Source: Oscillospiraceae bacterium (GTDB lineage Bacteria > Bacillota > Clostridia > Oscillospirales > Acutalibacteraceae). From it: a DNA stretch of 36,497 bases. Under the pieces are notes generated by a model, which did no database searches, was not told the origin of the DNA, and saw only the letters and a list, made by a program, of their open reading frames with translations. This document shows, in pieces, positions 35,933 through 36,497 of this stretch. Every line of letters begins with the position of its first letter. The stretch's first letter is position 1. The DNA is taken from positions 1-36,497 of the forward strand of contig SVPG01000020.1 of the NCBI GenBank assembly GCA_015065975.1. Reading direction: 5' to 3'. Made by a program: the position numbers and the translations under genes.

Positions 35933-35972
35933 AAAAAACACGGTGACGCTCGTTTTGAGCGCACCGTGTTTT
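35933..35972. terminator. Terminator at the right end of the phage-type operon
   Basis: AAAACACGGTG pairs with CACCGTGTTTT around an inner CGCTC/GAGCG hairpin, with A- and T-tracts on both sides. It can stop both the operon and the converging lipoprotein gene. Confidence 0.92.
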
Positions 35973-35986
35973 GCTGTCGTTATTTA

Positions 35987-36497
35987 TCAGCCGACTGCTT
36001 CGACTGCCTCGTAGGTGTAGACGTGACCGCCTGCGCCGAAAGCGAGAAGTGTGGTCTTGTCGATGAGGTATACGGACTCAAGGCTTGAGCCGTCAACCGA
36101 CTGCTTTACGGAGATGATATCAACAACCGTATCAGCACCGAAAGCGTCGGGCTGAATACCTGCAGCGTAGAGGTCGCTGATGGTTGCACCTGTCTTTACG
36201 GTGAAAATGGGACCGTCGACGGTTGTGTCGTTATGAGAAAATGCGACATAGTCTATACGGATAAAGCCGAGAGCTTCGGTGGCGAGACCGTCAGCAGGCG
36301 CGATATCGGTTGCACGTGCTTCCTGATATACTTCTTTGACTGCCCAGGAACCGACGATTTCCTGAGGAAGAGTGTCGCTGCCTTCGGGAATGTAATCGTC
36401 AGCGCTGACGGTGGGAGCGCTGCCCGATGCGGAACCGAGCTCCTCAATGCCGGGGATCTCTTCGCAGGCGGATACCGCAAAGACGAAAAGTACTGTG
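35987..36497 (-). CDS. Lipoprotein of unknown function, C-terminal part (5' end outside window)
   Basis: The minus-strand frame is open from the window end to a TGA at 35987-35989, giving about 169 residues. The visible start TVLFVFAVSAC is the end of a lipoprotein signal peptide with lipobox VSAC, so only the first few residues are missing. A Ser/Gly/Glu-rich linker follows, then a beta-rich region (IVGSWAVKEVYQEA, FIRIDYVAFSHND, DTVVDIISVKQSVDGSS, ESVYLIDKTTLLAFG). The protein should sit on the outer membrane face. Codon usage is C-rich and host-like. The converging phage operon shares its terminator. Confidence 0.8.
   Translation of the reverse strand, partial: TVLFVFAVSACEEIPGIEELGSASGSAPTVSADDYIPEGSDTLPQEIVGSWAVKEVYQEARATDIAPADGLATEALGFIRIDYVAFSHNDTTVDGPIFTVKTGATISDLYAAGIQPDAFGADTVVDIISVKQSVDGSSLESVYLIDKTTLLAFGAGGHVYTYEAVEAVG

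Larger units (their letters stand above)
22567..35972 (+). mobile_element. Compact head-tail-lysis operon: defective siphoprophage or GTA-like particle locus
   Basis: Twenty plus-strand genes lie in canonical siphophage late order: terS, terL, portal, scaffold, capsid, four connector/completion proteins, tail tube, two chaperone-type genes, tape measure, Dit, Gp37-like hub, fibre, BppU-like protein, one unknown, amidase and two holin-type proteins. Most gaps are under 40 bp and several starts overlap stops. The block is bounded by a host-type small gene with its own terminator on the left and by a terminator and a lipoprotein gene on the right. No integrase, excisionase, repressor, replication or immunity gene is present, and I found no flanking direct repeat. 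All frames are intact. Confidence 0.9.

Noticed and set aside
22457-35986. Flanking att direct repeats of a prophage
   Set aside because: Only a short GTTATTT similarity exists between the two flanks, which is not meaningful.

Overview
The window looks like a chromosomal piece of an anaerobic, low-to-mid-GC Firmicute, most likely an Oscillospiraceae/Ruminococcaceae-type gut Clostridium relative. This is an inference from strong AGGAGG ribosome binding sites, SigA-type promoters (TTGACA/TATAAT), the FeoB plus FeoB-associated Cys-rich protein pair, a group-2 OMP decarboxylase, an Fe-S old-yellow-enzyme oxidoreductase and Gram-positive siphophage genes with a phiLC3-type holin.

Layout. 1-950: 3' end of feoB and its Cys-rich partner. 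978-3320: two minus-strand genes (a lipoprotein with a gluzincin HExxH site and a DUF4304-like protein) separated by short repeats. 3450-4600: minus-strand tRNA genes Gly-Arg-His-Gln-Lys from one promoter, then Pro from its own promoter, followed by two tandem ~180-bp units that each carry a copy of the tRNA-Pro 3' end. 4650-6710: metG. 6720-11310: small accessory genes, including an AraC-type regulator, DUF3795, TfoX-N and an alpha/beta hydrolase. 11326-12114: purC. 12182-13169: transglutaminase-like protein. 13180-15055: an XRE/orotate-phosphoribosyltransferase-like fusion followed 3 nt later by pyrF. 15074-15501: tRNA-Gln(CTG) followed by the same kind of ~180-bp tRNA-3'-end units. 15595-19297: polyprenyl-phosphate sugar transferase and a divergent NADH:flavin oxidoreductase. 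19327-22177: two macrodomain proteins, the second a three-domain SseB-macro-RSH-hydrolase fusion. 22232-22456: small helical protein.

22567-35972 is a compact one-direction head-tail-lysis operon: small and large terminase, portal, scaffold, capsid, connectors, tail tube, chaperones, a very short tape measure, Dit, hub, fibre, BppU-like protein, amidase, holins. It shows no integrase, repressor, replication gene or visible att sites. It is either a defective prophage or a domesticated, gene-transfer-agent-like particle. The window ends inside a minus-strand lipoprotein gene.

The most interesting items are (1) the tRNA-3'-end cassette family, present behind two unrelated tRNA genes with a hairpin that keeps its fold while changing sequence, (2) the 13.4-kb particle operon, (3) the SseB-macro-alarmone hydrolase fusion, and (4) the XRE-OPRT pseudoenzyme beside pyrF. 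All assignments come from reading the sequence without database searches.
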